A stretch of 64,000 bases of DNA from Aphis gossypii (Eukaryota; Arthropoda; Insecta; Hemiptera; Aphididae). The translations under genes were made by a program, and so were the position numbers. Below the pieces are notes generated by a model, which was not told the DNA's origin, made no database searches, and saw only the letters and a program-made list of their open reading frames with translations. The stretch is from NCBI RefSeq assembly GCF_020184175.1, contig NC_065530.1, positions 72,083,260-72,147,259 on the forward strand, in the 5' to 3' direction. Of the stretch, positions 14,801 to 28,100 are shown piece by piece. The stretch's first letter is position 1. Each line of letters opens with the position of its first letter.

Positions 14801-17629
14801 AGCTTAACCAGCGCTACGCGATAGCAACACTAAATGAAAACAAAATTGAAAAAAATGAAAAAAAAAAACTTTTGACTAAACACATAACTATAATGGTCTT
14901 TGTCAGTGTTTCGAGTTTTCTTTGAAATACAATTTTCCAAAGGTATAAAAAGTCTCTTTCGGGGAACGTATAATTTTTTTATTTTATCTTATTATTATTT
15001 TTTTTGAGATATCATAAATCTGTAATAAAACGTTTTTTATTAGTTAAAACATTGATGAACTTCATATTATTATTTATTTCGGTAGAAAAGTAGAAGTTTC
15101 AATGAGCTAATTGTATATACACTCAACACAGCAGTAGTTATATAGACGATGAAAAAAGGTATCTCAAACAATTCACACATGAATCAAATAATCCGTATTT
15201 TTACACTCCTAGATTAAATTTATCACTGAATTTTTTTTATGTTATGGTAATCCACTGGTTGTAATAAATATTTAAATATGATATGTGTTTTCGGATAACT
15301 TAATCTAACGAAAAGTATAATATGCCGATAAGTATAAGATATAGTATACGGTTTACCTTTTTTTACTTATCAATCCGTTATTGGAAAATTTGTAATATTT
15401 AGTAAATAATTATTCAAATCAAGATTATCGTGTTGTTTTTGGTTATTAGTGCTGTTATTATGTATACAAATAGCAAATAGCTACTATAATGAGAACAATA
15501 TCAACAATTCGCTTTTCATCTATTATGATGCAGAGCAATTAAATAGATTATTAAGTTGTTATGTTTAAATTGTAATATTGTACTGTTATAACATAGCTGT
15601 CAGTATACTGTGATTTATTATAGCTTTTGAAGTTAATGGTTTTCACAATGTATATTAAGTACCCATGGTTTCAATTGTTTTTTTTTTTTTTACATAAGTT
15701 GTGATTTTGACTTAACTTGAAGAAAAAAAATGGATATACTTTGGTAATGAATTGAAGAAAATATAGAACAAATATTACATTTGTTAATCAATAAGCTCGT
15801 TACGATTACAAAAATATTGTCTTTTAAAATTTACCGGCTTTTTTTAAATTAATTTTAAAATTATTATGTAATTAAACAAGTCGGATATAAATCGAATTTG
15901 TTTAATTAAAGTTGTATGTATATACATCTGACAGAAACCATTTATTTATAGTTATTTGCTCATTAAAATTATTTTGCATGCAAATAAATACATACATATA
16001 TTTATATAAAATATTTTCAGTCAATAAAAGTTCTATATGTGTAAATTATAAAACTACGTATATAATTAATGTTTATAAAATTATTTTAACACCAGAAAAT
16101 TAAATTCAATTTTTTTAAAAATATATATAATATATATTATATTAAAAGGATTTTCTATTAATATAATTTGATTTGTGTTTCCAAAGTATTGAAATATTAA
16201 TAAAAATATAGGTATTCTTAACATATTCAGTGCATTTAAATGTATACCTATGCTAAGTTGAAAAAAACAACGTCTATAAGTGCATTAATAATTACTTTAA
16301 ATTCGTGCATGTGTGGTTTATTAAAATATTCGCATTGGAAATAATACACCATCCTGTGGTGGTTTATTTGGATCGAGAGTAATCTGAATACTTGATAATA
16401 TTTTGCAGTTTGATGTGTCTATACTGTTTAGGTCACACACGCCGAATTCCATTCCAGAAATATTCTATTAAACTAGCTTCCACGTGCACGCATTTAAACG
16501 TTCCTGAACATTTTTCTTCGTTTGAATATTTGAAAGTGGTCAGCAAAACTATTGTTACCGGAGTACAACGAGTTTTTCATCCACGTTAAAATATGTGATG
16601 TGGGACACCAATTTTGTATTAACACTCAAAATGTGATACATTTAATAAGAACATATAGACTGTGACATTAATATAACATCCATGTTATTTAATAAATGAT
16701 TTACCGATTGATCTTGCAGTATCGTAAATTGTTAGATTCTATCGAAGGGATGGTTAGCGAAATGTAAAATTACTTATTTGTCCCCTTTCGTAGATATTAT
16801 GTTCACGGAAATAATATTGTTAACGTGTATAGTTAAAATATATTAGAAGTATATGTCGAGAATCGAAAAACCCTTAATCCAACTAATTGTAAACCAGTAA
16901 ACGTTGAACAGTATAAATGTTGTCCAAAAAAAGGAATCATATCGGGTCTGCTGGCATGTCCCGACAGCAAACCGATAGGGTAAAAGTAATTAGGTTAATT
17001 AAATTTAGTTCAATTGAGTTAAAGTTAAGTTGTAAATAAGAGTATAAAAATAATCTGAAAATTTAAAATGAAATATGTAAAAAAAAAAGTATTTAACTAG
17101 TTAAAAATAGTTATTATTTTTTTAATTATCACAAATATATGAAACATGGAGATTATATTATAACATTTGTTTTTTATATAAATAGTAACTAATTATTTTG
17201 TAAGAAATGTATTCTTTCTCATAGTACAACAGGTGTTTAGTTAGAAACTGTTTATAAGATCACTCTTTTGTATCTTCTAAATCTTAAAATCAAGAAATAT
17301 TTATTTGATTATTTCTAACTGAAATCCATAAAATACAGTGTGATTAATTAGAAAGCAGTTAAATTAGTTTTAAATTTTAGCCACTGTGGTGGATATAATA
17401 TATACAAACAATACGGTTTTAACACGACTCGTCAAGTTAAAAACCCAAATAACGTCTTTTTAAGTCTTTAATGTCCACTTTCGGATACGAGTTATGTACA
17501 CAGTGTTTCGGTTTGCGGTCGTGGTATACCGGATGAGCGAGACGAACACATAGATAATGACGTATGTCGACGGTAACTTATAGTTGTTGGTGATAGGTTG
17601 CTTGACGGAAAATTAGCTCGTAACTTCAC
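8851..17629. other. AT-rich non-coding sequence
   Basis: Nearly 9 kb without a defensible gene. Open frames of 60-95 codons occur, but all are A/T-driven with no domain signature. Features seen are poly-A and poly-T runs, short CA and TA tracts (for example near 12760 and 14000), and one imperfect hairpin at 16940-16977. If the CpG patch at 8.0-8.85 kb is a first exon of the channel gene, this stretch would be an intron. Otherwise it is intergenic. Confidence 0.5.
16940..16977. repeat. Imperfect inverted repeat (hairpin)
   Basis: The left arm TATCGGGTCTGCTG (16940-16953) pairs with CAGCAAACCGATA (16965-16977) with one bulge and one mismatch, enclosing an 11-base loop. It stands out because it is GC-richer than the surrounding AT-rich sequence. 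It could be the remnant of a small palindromic element or a structured RNA. Nothing else supports a function. Confidence 0.35.
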
Positions 17630-17672
17630 CACTTACAAAAGCGCGCGTCCCGGAGACCGCGTGAACACACCC

Positions 17673-17898
17673 ATGGTCGTGCTCTGACGGTTTCGCAGTG
17701 GCGACTCGCACCCCGACCGCCGCCACCGTCGCCGACGACGACACCACCGCCCCCGACACCGACACCGACACGGGCGCCGACATGACGTCGCGACACGTCG
17801 CCCGCGGACCGTGAGTGTGCCGGCCGGCGTACCGCGCCCATAAAGCCATGTGCACGGCGGCCACCGGATGTTGGCGTGGCCGTTTTGCGTCGACATGA
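17673..17898 (+). promoter_or_regulatory. Three short upstream ORFs before the KCNQ start
   Basis: Three short ATG-initiated frames lie in the GC-rich leader: 17673-17687 (4 codons plus stop), 17782-17814 (10 codons plus stop) and 17848-17898 (16 codons plus stop). The third overlaps the internal candidate start of the channel ORF: its TGA (17896-17898) shares bases with the ATG at 17895, forming ATGA. Overlaps of this type can allow termination-reinitiation, and upstream ORFs commonly reduce translation of the main frame. Whether the leader is transcribed from here is not shown by the sequence, so a regulatory role is inference. Confidence 0.4.
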
Positions 17899-18041
17899 AC
17901 CGCGCCGAAGAGGTGCAGCTGTTCCGCAAGTCCAGAGAAGTGTCGCTGAGAAGCAACGGCAGTGGGACGGGCAACTGTGGGGCGAGCGGGTCGCCCGTCG
18001 TCGACAGGGTCGCCTCTACCGAACTGAGACAGCTACACCAA

Positions 18042-18082
<41 letters not shown>

Positions 18083-18586
18083 GCAACAACAGCAACGACC
18101 GCGCGTCGGATGTGGCGGAGTCGGTGGTGGCGGCGGCGGCGGCGGCGGCCAACCGGAAGAGGACGAGCGGCGCCGGCAGCAGCGGTTTGTTGACGGCGGC
18201 AAACAGGAAGCCGCACCGGACCAACAGGTCCGGCCGCCGCACCACCACAGACGGATGCCCAGGTTCGGCGAGGCGCATCATCGGCGGGTGCCCACGCCGC
18301 TCAAGAAGCGCCGGCAGCCGCGCGAGGACTTCGCCGACCCGCCGACGCCGAGCAGCGACGCCGACGACGCGGCCATCGTCGAGGTGGTCACCGCCGGCGG
18401 TGATGCCAAACCGGCCGCGCCACCCGGCGTCCCCGACCCGTACTACCCCATTTACCTGCCCATTGACCAGGCGTTCAAGGCCAAGTACGTGTTCCACCAG
18501 CGGAAGGGCAAGACTTTCCAGGAGAAGGTCTACGTGTTCCTCGAACACCCGTGCGGATGGATTTGCTTCATTTACCACTTCGCTGT
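17868..18586 (+). CDS. KCNQ: KCNQ (KvLQT) voltage-gated potassium channel, first coding exon
   Basis: This is the N-terminal cytoplasmic exon of a KCNQ-family potassium channel alpha subunit, a plasma-membrane tetramer that carries slow M-type/KvLQT current. The recognisable part is the last 25 or so residues: KVYVFLEHPCGWICFIYHF matches the conserved segment just before transmembrane segment S1 in this family, and is closest in feel to vertebrate KCNQ1. The exon ends at GTAAGT (18587-18592), splitting a Val codon after two bases. As I recall, vertebrate KCNQ1 and KCNQ2 also end exon 1 in phase 2 at this point. Further upstream are a 19-Gln run (18039-18095), a Gly run, and a Pro/basic-rich stretch; this tail is longer than in vertebrate relatives. 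The frame is open from 17844. ATG at 17868 is the first in frame; ATG at 17895 has a better -3 base (G) and may be used instead. Downstream exons were not found in the window. Confidence 0.85.
18039..18095 (+). repeat. CAG/CAA repeat encoding polyglutamine
   Basis: Nineteen consecutive CAG or CAA codons in the KCNQ reading frame, followed within about 30 codons by a GGC/GGT run encoding glycine (about 18115-18150). CAG and CAA are mixed, which usually stabilises such tracts against expansion. The antisense strand and the other frames give long artefactual Ala, Leu or Cys runs over the same bases. Confidence 0.9.
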
Positions 18587-18592
18587 GTAAGT
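18587..18592 (+). other. Splice donor of KCNQ first coding exon
   Basis: GTAAGT exactly at the point where similarity to the channel family ends; the frame then meets a stop (TAA at 18588-18590) if read through. The position just before S1 and phase 2 agree with the family's exon 1/2 junction, as I recall it from vertebrate KCNQ1 and KCNQ2. Base composition drops to AT-rich intronic sequence within about 70 bp. Confidence 0.8.
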
Positions 18593-18731
18593 ACGACCGC
18601 GTGTCAGCGCTGCACTTTGCGTTAAATACACATAATGTACATTATTGTAGATCATAGAAACGGAGTGGCTTATAAATAATAATAAAAAAAAAATCCCAAA
18701 AAAGAAATAAAATCGAGTATGTCAATAAATA

Positions 18732-19187
18732 TAGTGGAATCTAGATAACACTGATTAGTCGTGTGCAAAAAAAGAAAATTCGAGTTATCTTAAATGATTT
18801 TGTATACTATACAAAAACTTTATTTTATAATAATTTTATTATTTATTTATTCTATGTATAACCGTGCCTCTTAAGCAAAGAAATAATTTGGTTTTCGATT
18901 ACAATTATCATTATTTATGTACATACACTGATTATACGCACACGTATTATATTACGTAATTATTACATAATATATTGTATTTCAGTGATTTTCGTTAGTG
19001 TACATCGAAAAATTCGAGTTATAAGCCGAAAATGTTGATGATTTTAACTTTTCGAGTTAGTGAAATTTAAAAAATCAAAAAAATTTATCTCACGTAATAT
19101 TAAATATTAAAATGCTAATGGTCAAGACATTCCTTCGAGTAATCGACAATACAGCTTATAGAAGTTCGAGTTATCGAAGTTTCTTTG
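18732..19187. mobile_element. Pogo/Tigger-like non-autonomous element
   Basis: A 456-bp segment flanked by TA on both sides (18730-18731 and 19188-19189). The left end begins TAGTGGAATCTAGATAAC; the right end, reverse-complemented, begins CAAAGAAACTTCGATAAC, matching at about 11 of 18 positions. The motif TTCGAGTTA or a close variant recurs inside (near 18779, 19013, 19051, 19134 and 19165). Termini of the type GTGGAA-CTCGATAACTCGAA and TA target sites are characteristic of pogo/Tigger elements. There is no transposase frame. It sits about 145 bp inside the presumed first intron of KCNQ. It is diverged, so the family call is tentative. Confidence 0.45.
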
Positions 19188-19189
19188 TA

Positions 19190-22100
19190 TATATCATTTC
19201 GATTTCATAAATTTTGATTTTTCTCAAACTATCTACTTAAGTAGTTAGTAGTTATATTGAAAAATATATTAACTAGTATCTACACTATGTCTTACAACAT
19301 GTACAAAAAATTCTCGATTAAGATCGTATTACATGAATTGAATTTAATTCATTTTTTATACCTATTTTTCAAACTTAAATCGTTGAGTATGAAAAATAAT
19401 GAATACGAATAGCACCACATTAATTAGTGAAAAATTGTTTTTTAATTTATATGTCCCACCGTTTTTTATTTTTATATTTTTGGAATCTTCAACTTCATTA
19501 CAGTACTAAAAAAAAAAAAAAAAATGAGACATGATTTTAAATGAAAATCTTTGCAATTTTTATGACATATAATAACTTTTTTTTTAAAAAAAAATAACTA
19601 ATTACTAAACATTAAACTCTGCTCTCGTTACTCTTACATATAAAGCAAGAGTATATAAAAGTTAGAAATAAAATATATAATATGTATTGCATTAATTAAA
19701 ATTAAATATCGATGTGTGGAACTTGTTTACTATTACAGTGAAAAGTACAACTAAAGTATGAAACCCATAATAATTATTACAACATTTTAACCATTAATAT
19801 ATATACTGTCAAAAATAAATCATACAATAATTAAGTATGAAACTTAAGTCATTAATAGAAAAATTGTACAAATTAAATCATTAGAATGAACATAAGTGCA
19901 TATAACAATACTAAACTATAACATTGTATTCATTATTTTTTTTTATATAAAATAATTATAACAAAAGTTCCACGACAATAGTTAGTTAATTACATTCTAC
20001 GTTTTGTTACCATAATTACGACTTTCTTATTTTAGAAATGAAAGTCGATTTTAGAGTAAATGCCATTCATCATTAAGATAAAAAAAATATCAGCCGTTTT
20101 ATTGGCTTTAATACTATTTTGCATTAGAGAAATAATAAACTTGCTATCTAATGTATTTAATATTTTATCTGTGATGGAGATGTGTAGTAATAATAAACAG
20201 TGCCTCATATGTTATATTTTATATTGAAATTTTCAATTTGACATTTTCCAAGCACCAACCAGTAATAATTTTAGCTGTCAATTTTCAAAAATCATTAAAA
20301 ATAAAAAAAAATTCTTGTCCAACGAATTAAAATTAATCATATAATAATTTTAATTACATTTTCGATCTAAAATCCGCTTTTAAATGCGTTTGAATTCGAA
20401 ACGCAAATATCTCATCAAATCGTAAACAACGAAAACGAACGAAGTTTTTGTGATAGTTAATTTAAATAAATTAGTTTGTTCGATTCAACTTCTTGTACTT
20501 TCAATAGAAAATAGTATAGCCTAAGAGAATCTATCGGATGGCTTACGGAGCTTCATTAATTTAAACGATTGAGAAACGTTTTATATATTGTTGTTATGAA
20601 CTATCTGAATGTTTAAGTATTTATTACGTTATTCACAATGCTAATCAAATTCTTATTGAGACTTAAACTTGGTTCAAATAAATGACTTGGATTGATTTTA
20701 TTTTATTAGTTTTCGTTAAAAGTAAAGTTTACAAAAACAATAACGCATTGTTTATCGTCGGTAAATTAGTTTACACCAAATATACATCTACATACAACGT
20801 CCTATTAGTTAAAATGCTATTTCAATTGCCAACTCCAATACTATTAATTTAAATGGAAGAGTTTATGTTCAAGAATTGATGGTTTTTTTTTTTTAGTACA
20901 CAAAACAAGATATTATCATGTTTTATAGCTCAACCATACATATTTTGTCAATAAAATTGTTTGTAATCTGCATATTATTAATGTATATGACTTAATTCTA
21001 CCATAAAAGTAGTAGAGCATAATATTTATGTTTTAAAAATTAAAAATTATTTTTCCAACTTTTAATATTCTGTTTTAAACTAAGACGTGTTTGATTAGGT
21101 CAATATTTAAACAAATTATAATATGAATTATATAGTTATAATTCAATAACATCAAATTAAATTATAAATAATTAAGTACGTGGAGTTCATGGAGGGAACG
21201 TAAATACGATTTTTTTATTAAAGTAAATTTACGCAATTGAAAATATTTTAATTATACCTTTTTTGTCGCTATCCATTGTATTATTATATTTTTGTTGCTT
21301 AATTGGATATAACATGTAATATGTCAAACATTTTTAAAATTGTATTTGAAAATTATTGTATCTATCATGAATCATGCTTTTATTTCATTTTTTGATATTT
21401 TACATCAGATATTTAAAGTATTAACAAAATAATCATAAAATCAAATACCTATCCATACAAATATTGTTTTCATCCACTATATTTTAACATAAAAGTTATG
21501 TGAATTGTGTTGCACTAACAAAATTTGTTATTCCACAATAATAACCAACTGTGACCGTTCAATATGACTCAAAAGTAGAAATTTTGGGTTAACAGAAAAA
21601 TAGATTATAATATGCAATTATTTTAAGAATAAATTAAAGTAAAATGTTATAAAGGACCATTTATTGAATACATAGAACAAAGATTAATTAATCACTGATT
21701 AATTTCTACATTCTAGGTTTTGTTAGGGAATTTAAAATATCGATTAATATAGACAATTATTTAAAATAAAAGAACCTTGCAATCTATTTTGTACGCAAGC
21801 TTAATTTTATAGAATTATTTTGGTACCCAAAATATAAGCTATTTAAATAGTGTAAATTTATTATATTATAGTATATTATTATAATATATTTATAGTACAT
21901 GATACGCAACTCTGTTGATTTTAGAACAATTAAATATTATATGCAAAATCGATATTATTATGTTCTCATTTCAATTACATTAATCTAGCACGGCGTTGTG
22001 AATAGGCTATTTTGCTACATCTATGTCGTGCGTTTTTTCTTGGTAACTTAATATTACAATAATATTTATTAAGTATCTTTATATTTATTTATATCTTATG

Positions 22101-25100
22101 TGAGGCAATATCTTTGAACGGCTATTTCTTAAGTTTTACCAAACCGATTATCATCATTTTTTTTTAAACGCAAGTGTTTAGTGTATAAATGAGTCATTTA
22201 TTGAAATAAGTTCAGGTAAATTATTAATTAAAGAGTTATTAGAAATATTTAGTTATCCCTGTGACCCTGTAGTTACGTAGCGACGAGCGCTACTCTCTTT
22301 CACACGCACACATATTCATAACCCCCCACAATTCCTACGTCAATTGCTACGTCATCAAAAGCATGGATTTTTTTATAAAAAAAAAAAAAAAAAATACTAA
22401 AATTTGTTTGTTTACATTTTTGATGAAACATTTACGGTACACCTGTCACCTGATATCTGTAACTATAATTATTATTTAAACTATAAAAGCCAAATCACTT
22501 TAAATTATAAATATTAAATATGTTACATTATTATAAATTTAAAAATATTATTTTTTTTTATAATAATTCAACAGCCACTCTAGCTCAACATTGACGTGTA
22601 ATTTAGCTAGAAGTTTATTAACATTTAAATACGTAAAATAAATCATGTAAATAAAAATGCATATTTTTAAAGTGAATTAATGAATAATTATAGCAGTTTA
22701 GACAATAATAATTTTCTGTAATTTATTTCAATAGAATTATTTATTTTTTTGTCGATCTCATAATAAAATACTATAATTATATTCATATGTTTTTTTAATT
22801 ATCTGAGTATAGAATAAGTTCTAGGTAAATGAATATTAAATTTATTTTGTTTTTTTTTTATAAAATACCATTAATGAAAATTATTAACCTTACTATAAAC
22901 ATTTTAACAAATCAGAAATTACTAGATCGAATTTAATTCAAATACATAATGACTTTAAAAAAATTAATCATTTGATTAATAATTTTAAGTAAAAAAAAAA
23001 ATTGGCTTAAATTATAATAATATAATAGTTATGTATTTCTATAGTTTTTACAGTTCTGTTAGGTACTTAAATGTTATAAAAAAAACATAGTAATACTATT
23101 TGAAAGTATGGTAAAATAATTATTCTTAAAAAATCCGAAAACCATAATTTGAAGTAATATTTTTTAAAGTTAAAATAGGTAAGCATGCTCGGTGAATTAC
23201 TCTTTGTATCTATCTATCTCGTATACACACATGTTAGCATGTTAAAATTAACCAGAAAGTCGGTAACCCTAGAATATAATTAGATGGAATATTTTAATTT
23301 AATTTATGTCTGATAGACTAAATTCACCATAATCATCAAAAAAAAATATTTACATATTTTTTCTTTTTAATAATACAAAAAAAAATGTTACTGTGACATA
23401 TTTCAATTAATCAACACACTATCATGCAATATAGTAAAAAAAAATTTATGGTAAGTAAAAAATAAACTACAAACAAACAATACATTAATTTTTGTTATAC
23501 TTTCGTGAAATTGCACAACTTGATAACATTTATACAATTATACTTGATATCATTAATAAAATGAATTTTGATATTAGTATATTACTTGGTATTTTAAAAA
23601 TATTTAAATATTTAATTAAAATATATTACTTATAGTACTATGTAGTCAAACCTAAGTATAACGTTTAATGATAATATTATGTAATTCCTAATTTTTCTCG
23701 ATCTATTATTATAATTAACAGTGTTTGTCTATAAAATATTTATTTTTACTTTCCAAATAAAAGTATTGTTTAAATATTGTTTTTACTAAAGCGTGATTTA
23801 ATAATTATTTTGATCTAAATAATTGTTTTTATTACTTAGGAGTATTATTGTTTACCTGTACCTATATTACTTTCGAATAACCCGAACATAGAGATTTATT
23901 TTAAGCTAATTGTTTTGACTGCATTTGAAATATTATTTTAGTTATCTATGAAACAAATTAATTTTCTTAAATATAACCTGTCTGAATTACATTTCATTAT
24001 GAACTGACGTAAAAGCTAAGTAAATTGCTTTTATTTTCGATTGTCAGATGCAGTCGGCAAATCAATTCGTCGTGAGTCACAAAAGATCTCGTGGTAGGTA
24101 ACTATATAAAAGCTTAACACAAAAAATGTGTGTTTGACCTTAACATTTTCAATATTAAATCGATTTTATTGTAGTCTAAACAACATAGAAGGTTGTTAGT
24201 TTAATCAAATTAGTTCATAGAGTACAGTTATCTCATACCACGTTTAAAAAGTTATTTTCTATAGAATTGGTAAATGATTTTCTAAACGAATTAAAATATT
24301 ATTATGTTTGACTTTAACATAATAGTTAGCGTATCACCTAATAGTTTTGCGATAGTTGCTTTATTAACAAACTCGTTTTGTCAATTTTTATTGTACGCTA
24401 TTGAAAATTATATAAATTTGATATTACGAACAAAACCCATACCAATAATACATCACCAAACATGTCTTATTTTATACTAATATGAATGTGATCTATACTT
24501 CATTCAAAATCAAATCTATTTATAACAAAACATATTATTTACTTGATGTTTAGTTTACCAGTAGTTTATGGTCAAGCGAGGTTTGGTGAACTAGTTAATA
24601 GATGAGTATTTTTTTTTTAACGAAACATGATCCATTTTTAGGACCTGTTAAGATAAAATAATATTACACTTAATTTTTTTAACCTAACGTTTCTATCGAG
24701 TTAAGTGTTTATTAAAATCATGTATTTTTCATATTATTAAAAAAAAATCTATTATAATTTTTTAATGGTTATTATGGAAAGGCTTGGGACTAGTTCATTA
24801 CAAAATCAAACAAAAAAAAAGGTGGAGATAGTACAAACTATTGCAACCCACGTCATAGAATATTCATCGCCGCCATCATTCGTCACTAAATGAAAAATTA
24901 TAATACACTAAAGAAAATAATTTTATCTAATTATAATAACTAATTTATTATTTGTAACCAATTGTAAATCAATATACTTATAACTAAAAAAATATTCGAT
25001 TTCATAAACAGAAATAAAATTCACGCACCGACCATCATATAGTTGGATTAAAATACAAAACTTAAAACACTCCCCTAAGTCTCAAATAATCTATTGATAT

Positions 25101-28100
25101 AACTTTTATTGAAAACAGGTCAGTAGTTTTTGAGTCTATAGAGATCAAATAAGAAAAAAAGAAAAGTTAATTTATATATATATATATAATATACTATATA
25201 GGTATCGTATACATATTATAATAAAACCCAAGAAGAGGCCGATTTCCGGCTTTTCACACTATTTCCTTTGGCTTAAAGGTAAAGTTTGTCTTCGAACCGT
25301 GCATTAAAAAGGCCACCTGTCTTAACCAGGCAAAATGCGTCAGTTCTCACGCTAAACCTTTTTGGTGGTGTTCTTCGCATATATTATATATAGAAGTATA
25401 CATTATATTATAATAATTTTGGATACTTTCATTAACGCAGTAACCACGGGCGGTGGAGTATTCAACCAGTATATACAAGCTGGGTGGCGATTAAACATTT
25501 TTCGAATACAATTTTAATTAAAACTCTGTTATTCGAACGATATCAAATCATCAGCCCTACCTCCTCCTAAAATTCTTCTTACAGCGTTTGCCTTTACCCA
25601 TAACACTTTGACGTCACCACAGTTCATCAGCGCTCGGCGTTCGTCCCTCGAGGACTTAGACGGTGACAATGAGCTTAATGTCGTACAGGAAAACTTTTAA
25701 ATTACATGTGATGCCATCAGTGTCGGCTTGGACGGTGGCGACAGTTCCACGAACGTCGTAATAATAATTGTTAAGTCTTTCGTACGCCAACGTTCAGCCA
25801 AAAATTGACCGCTCAAATACCCCAAACTATATCCGGTCACCCAAAATCAGATGTCGAGTATCGCGGATACATATATATTATTGCAGTGTTATTTTTATAT
25901 AATATTCCTCACGTAGGCATCGTGTTAAAATAATAATAGTATCCGTCACGTTGAGATCGGTTGCGCGTTTCTGACCAAACTTTTAAGATTGTTTTGGAGA
26001 TCACGAAAGCCATAATGGTATAATAAGCGGTCCTGTCAATTTGACGTGTCCATTTCCAACATAATATGACTATTGAACGTTAGTGGTATATTATGTGCAC
26101 GAGTTGATATTATAAAAGAAATTTTGCATTAAGCCAACCAAAACTGCAACAAGAGCACCGTCAGCTGCATATCGATAGATTCGAACTTCCGTTGCTGGTC
26201 CTAAAGTTGTCTGCAGGGGACACGTCTTTGTAGATGATTATTATTATTAATAACTGCGTAGTTCGGACTTTATTGCGTGTATACGCGCTAGCTGTCGTCG
26301 TGGTTTTCTGCCGCGAAATTGTACTGTGGTGCCCGTTACGTTATAATTATACGGTTCAACAACTCTTATTCGTACCCACCCGAAATTCCTTAATGTACAC
26401 CCTCCCACAATATACAGTAGTAGGTATCAAACCCGAGATTTTGGTCATCTGATACCGAAACCTGGTTTGAATTCATATACCACGGTAATAATATATAATT
26501 ATTAATGTTGATAGTTCCGTGCAATAGTACGATATTCTCATAATACCGTTGCGTTATTGTTGTTATTATTTTCAAACCAATCTAACTGAAATATCACATT
26601 TCCTTAGCTATCGCATAAAAAGTGCGGATTCAGAGTTTGAAATCATAAAATAAATACTATAGCGGGATGACACCGCGGTTTATAATCATATACACAGTAA
26701 TCAAATTGGACCAAAAATAAAACAAAAAACTTGCAATATCAAGTGTAAACGTGTTTTGTAAATGCATATATAGTATTGTATATGAACCAATTAACAGGGT
26801 TTTTGATAAAAAGAAAAACTGCTTAACGACATCGATGCCACGTACAATCTCATACACATAGGAACGTGTTACATCACAAATAATAACAATTTAATCGTTG
26901 ATGATAAAATCATCAAGGATCGCTAAAATCACTTATTTATAAACCGTTGATACCACGCAGAAATGTGATTATCATTATGAACGGTGGTAAGCTATACAAT
27001 TACAAAGTTTAAATTCTCTGTGACTCGGAATCAAACTATACTATCAAACCCTATTACGTTGAGTGATTTATTCTAAACTTGGATATAAATATTTATTAAA
27101 TATTTAAATCTGATGTGGTATTGTTTTAATTTAAGTTTAATTTCTTATAATTATATGGTTTTTTAAGCTATTATATTAAAATCATTATGTACTTTTTAGC
27201 ACTTGTAGTTCAAACTATGTACCGTTAAACTGATATAAAAAAAGTAATTAATCAAGTTAAACGTAATTTAAAATTAATAAAAGGTTCCGATGAATTATTT
27301 AACATTTAACATCAAATTGCTTAAAAACATATAATTTTCCAATTTACATACATTTTTCTGTTTTATCAATAATTTTTATCCCATCCGTCATATTTTTCTG
27401 TTTATTTTAAATCATAATAAATTATATTTACAGTGCCTGAAACGTTCTGATTAACTTGAAATCATAATTATTTAAATTTTATTTTTATTTTTATTTATTG
27501 GATATTTAACATCATCAATTAATCTAACACAAATATTGTAATACCTATAATGTAGTAATAAACTGTTAGGTAAACCACAGCATTATGAATAAGTCTTATT
27601 TAACATTAAATTTATAAAATATTATTTTATTATGTACTATAAACATATAATTTATAAAAATTTCGAAAATACATAAAACTAATATAATATTCACGATTCA
27701 CTGTTACAGTAACTTTCTGACAAAATATCTACTGCTTAGTGCTTAGTAAATATAATTTATGTATGTATAGAATAAAGATGTATTTCTTATAAATGAAACA
27801 ATATCAAATAAGGTCAACACAGAGTATTGCAGTATCAGTAATTAGTCATAGCAATTAAAACACCCTTGAACATTAATCATCTTATCATACTTATATCTAA
27901 TTTCTGAATCTTTCTTATAAATTCAATAAATCGGTTATCCTAAGACTGCATTACCTATCAATTTTTTTTTTTCAAATCTATATGTTGTTAATAGTACTCA
28001 TATATTGTTCGTAAGTTGTCAATGAAAATTTAAGATTTATATTAAGATTTTAAATTGTGTACTTTGATGCCATCATATTCCATTTCCGTTTTGCAATCAT

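Noticed and set aside
17633..18578. Long antisense and alternate-frame ORFs over the KCNQ exon
   Set aside because: They consist largely of Ala, Leu, Cys or Pro runs caused by the CAG and GGC repeats. Only the + frame ends in a conserved channel motif at a splice donor.
26100..26230. Possible tRNA (a GATTCGAAC stretch near 26176)
   Set aside because: No paired acceptor stem, D arm or anticodon arm could be built around it.
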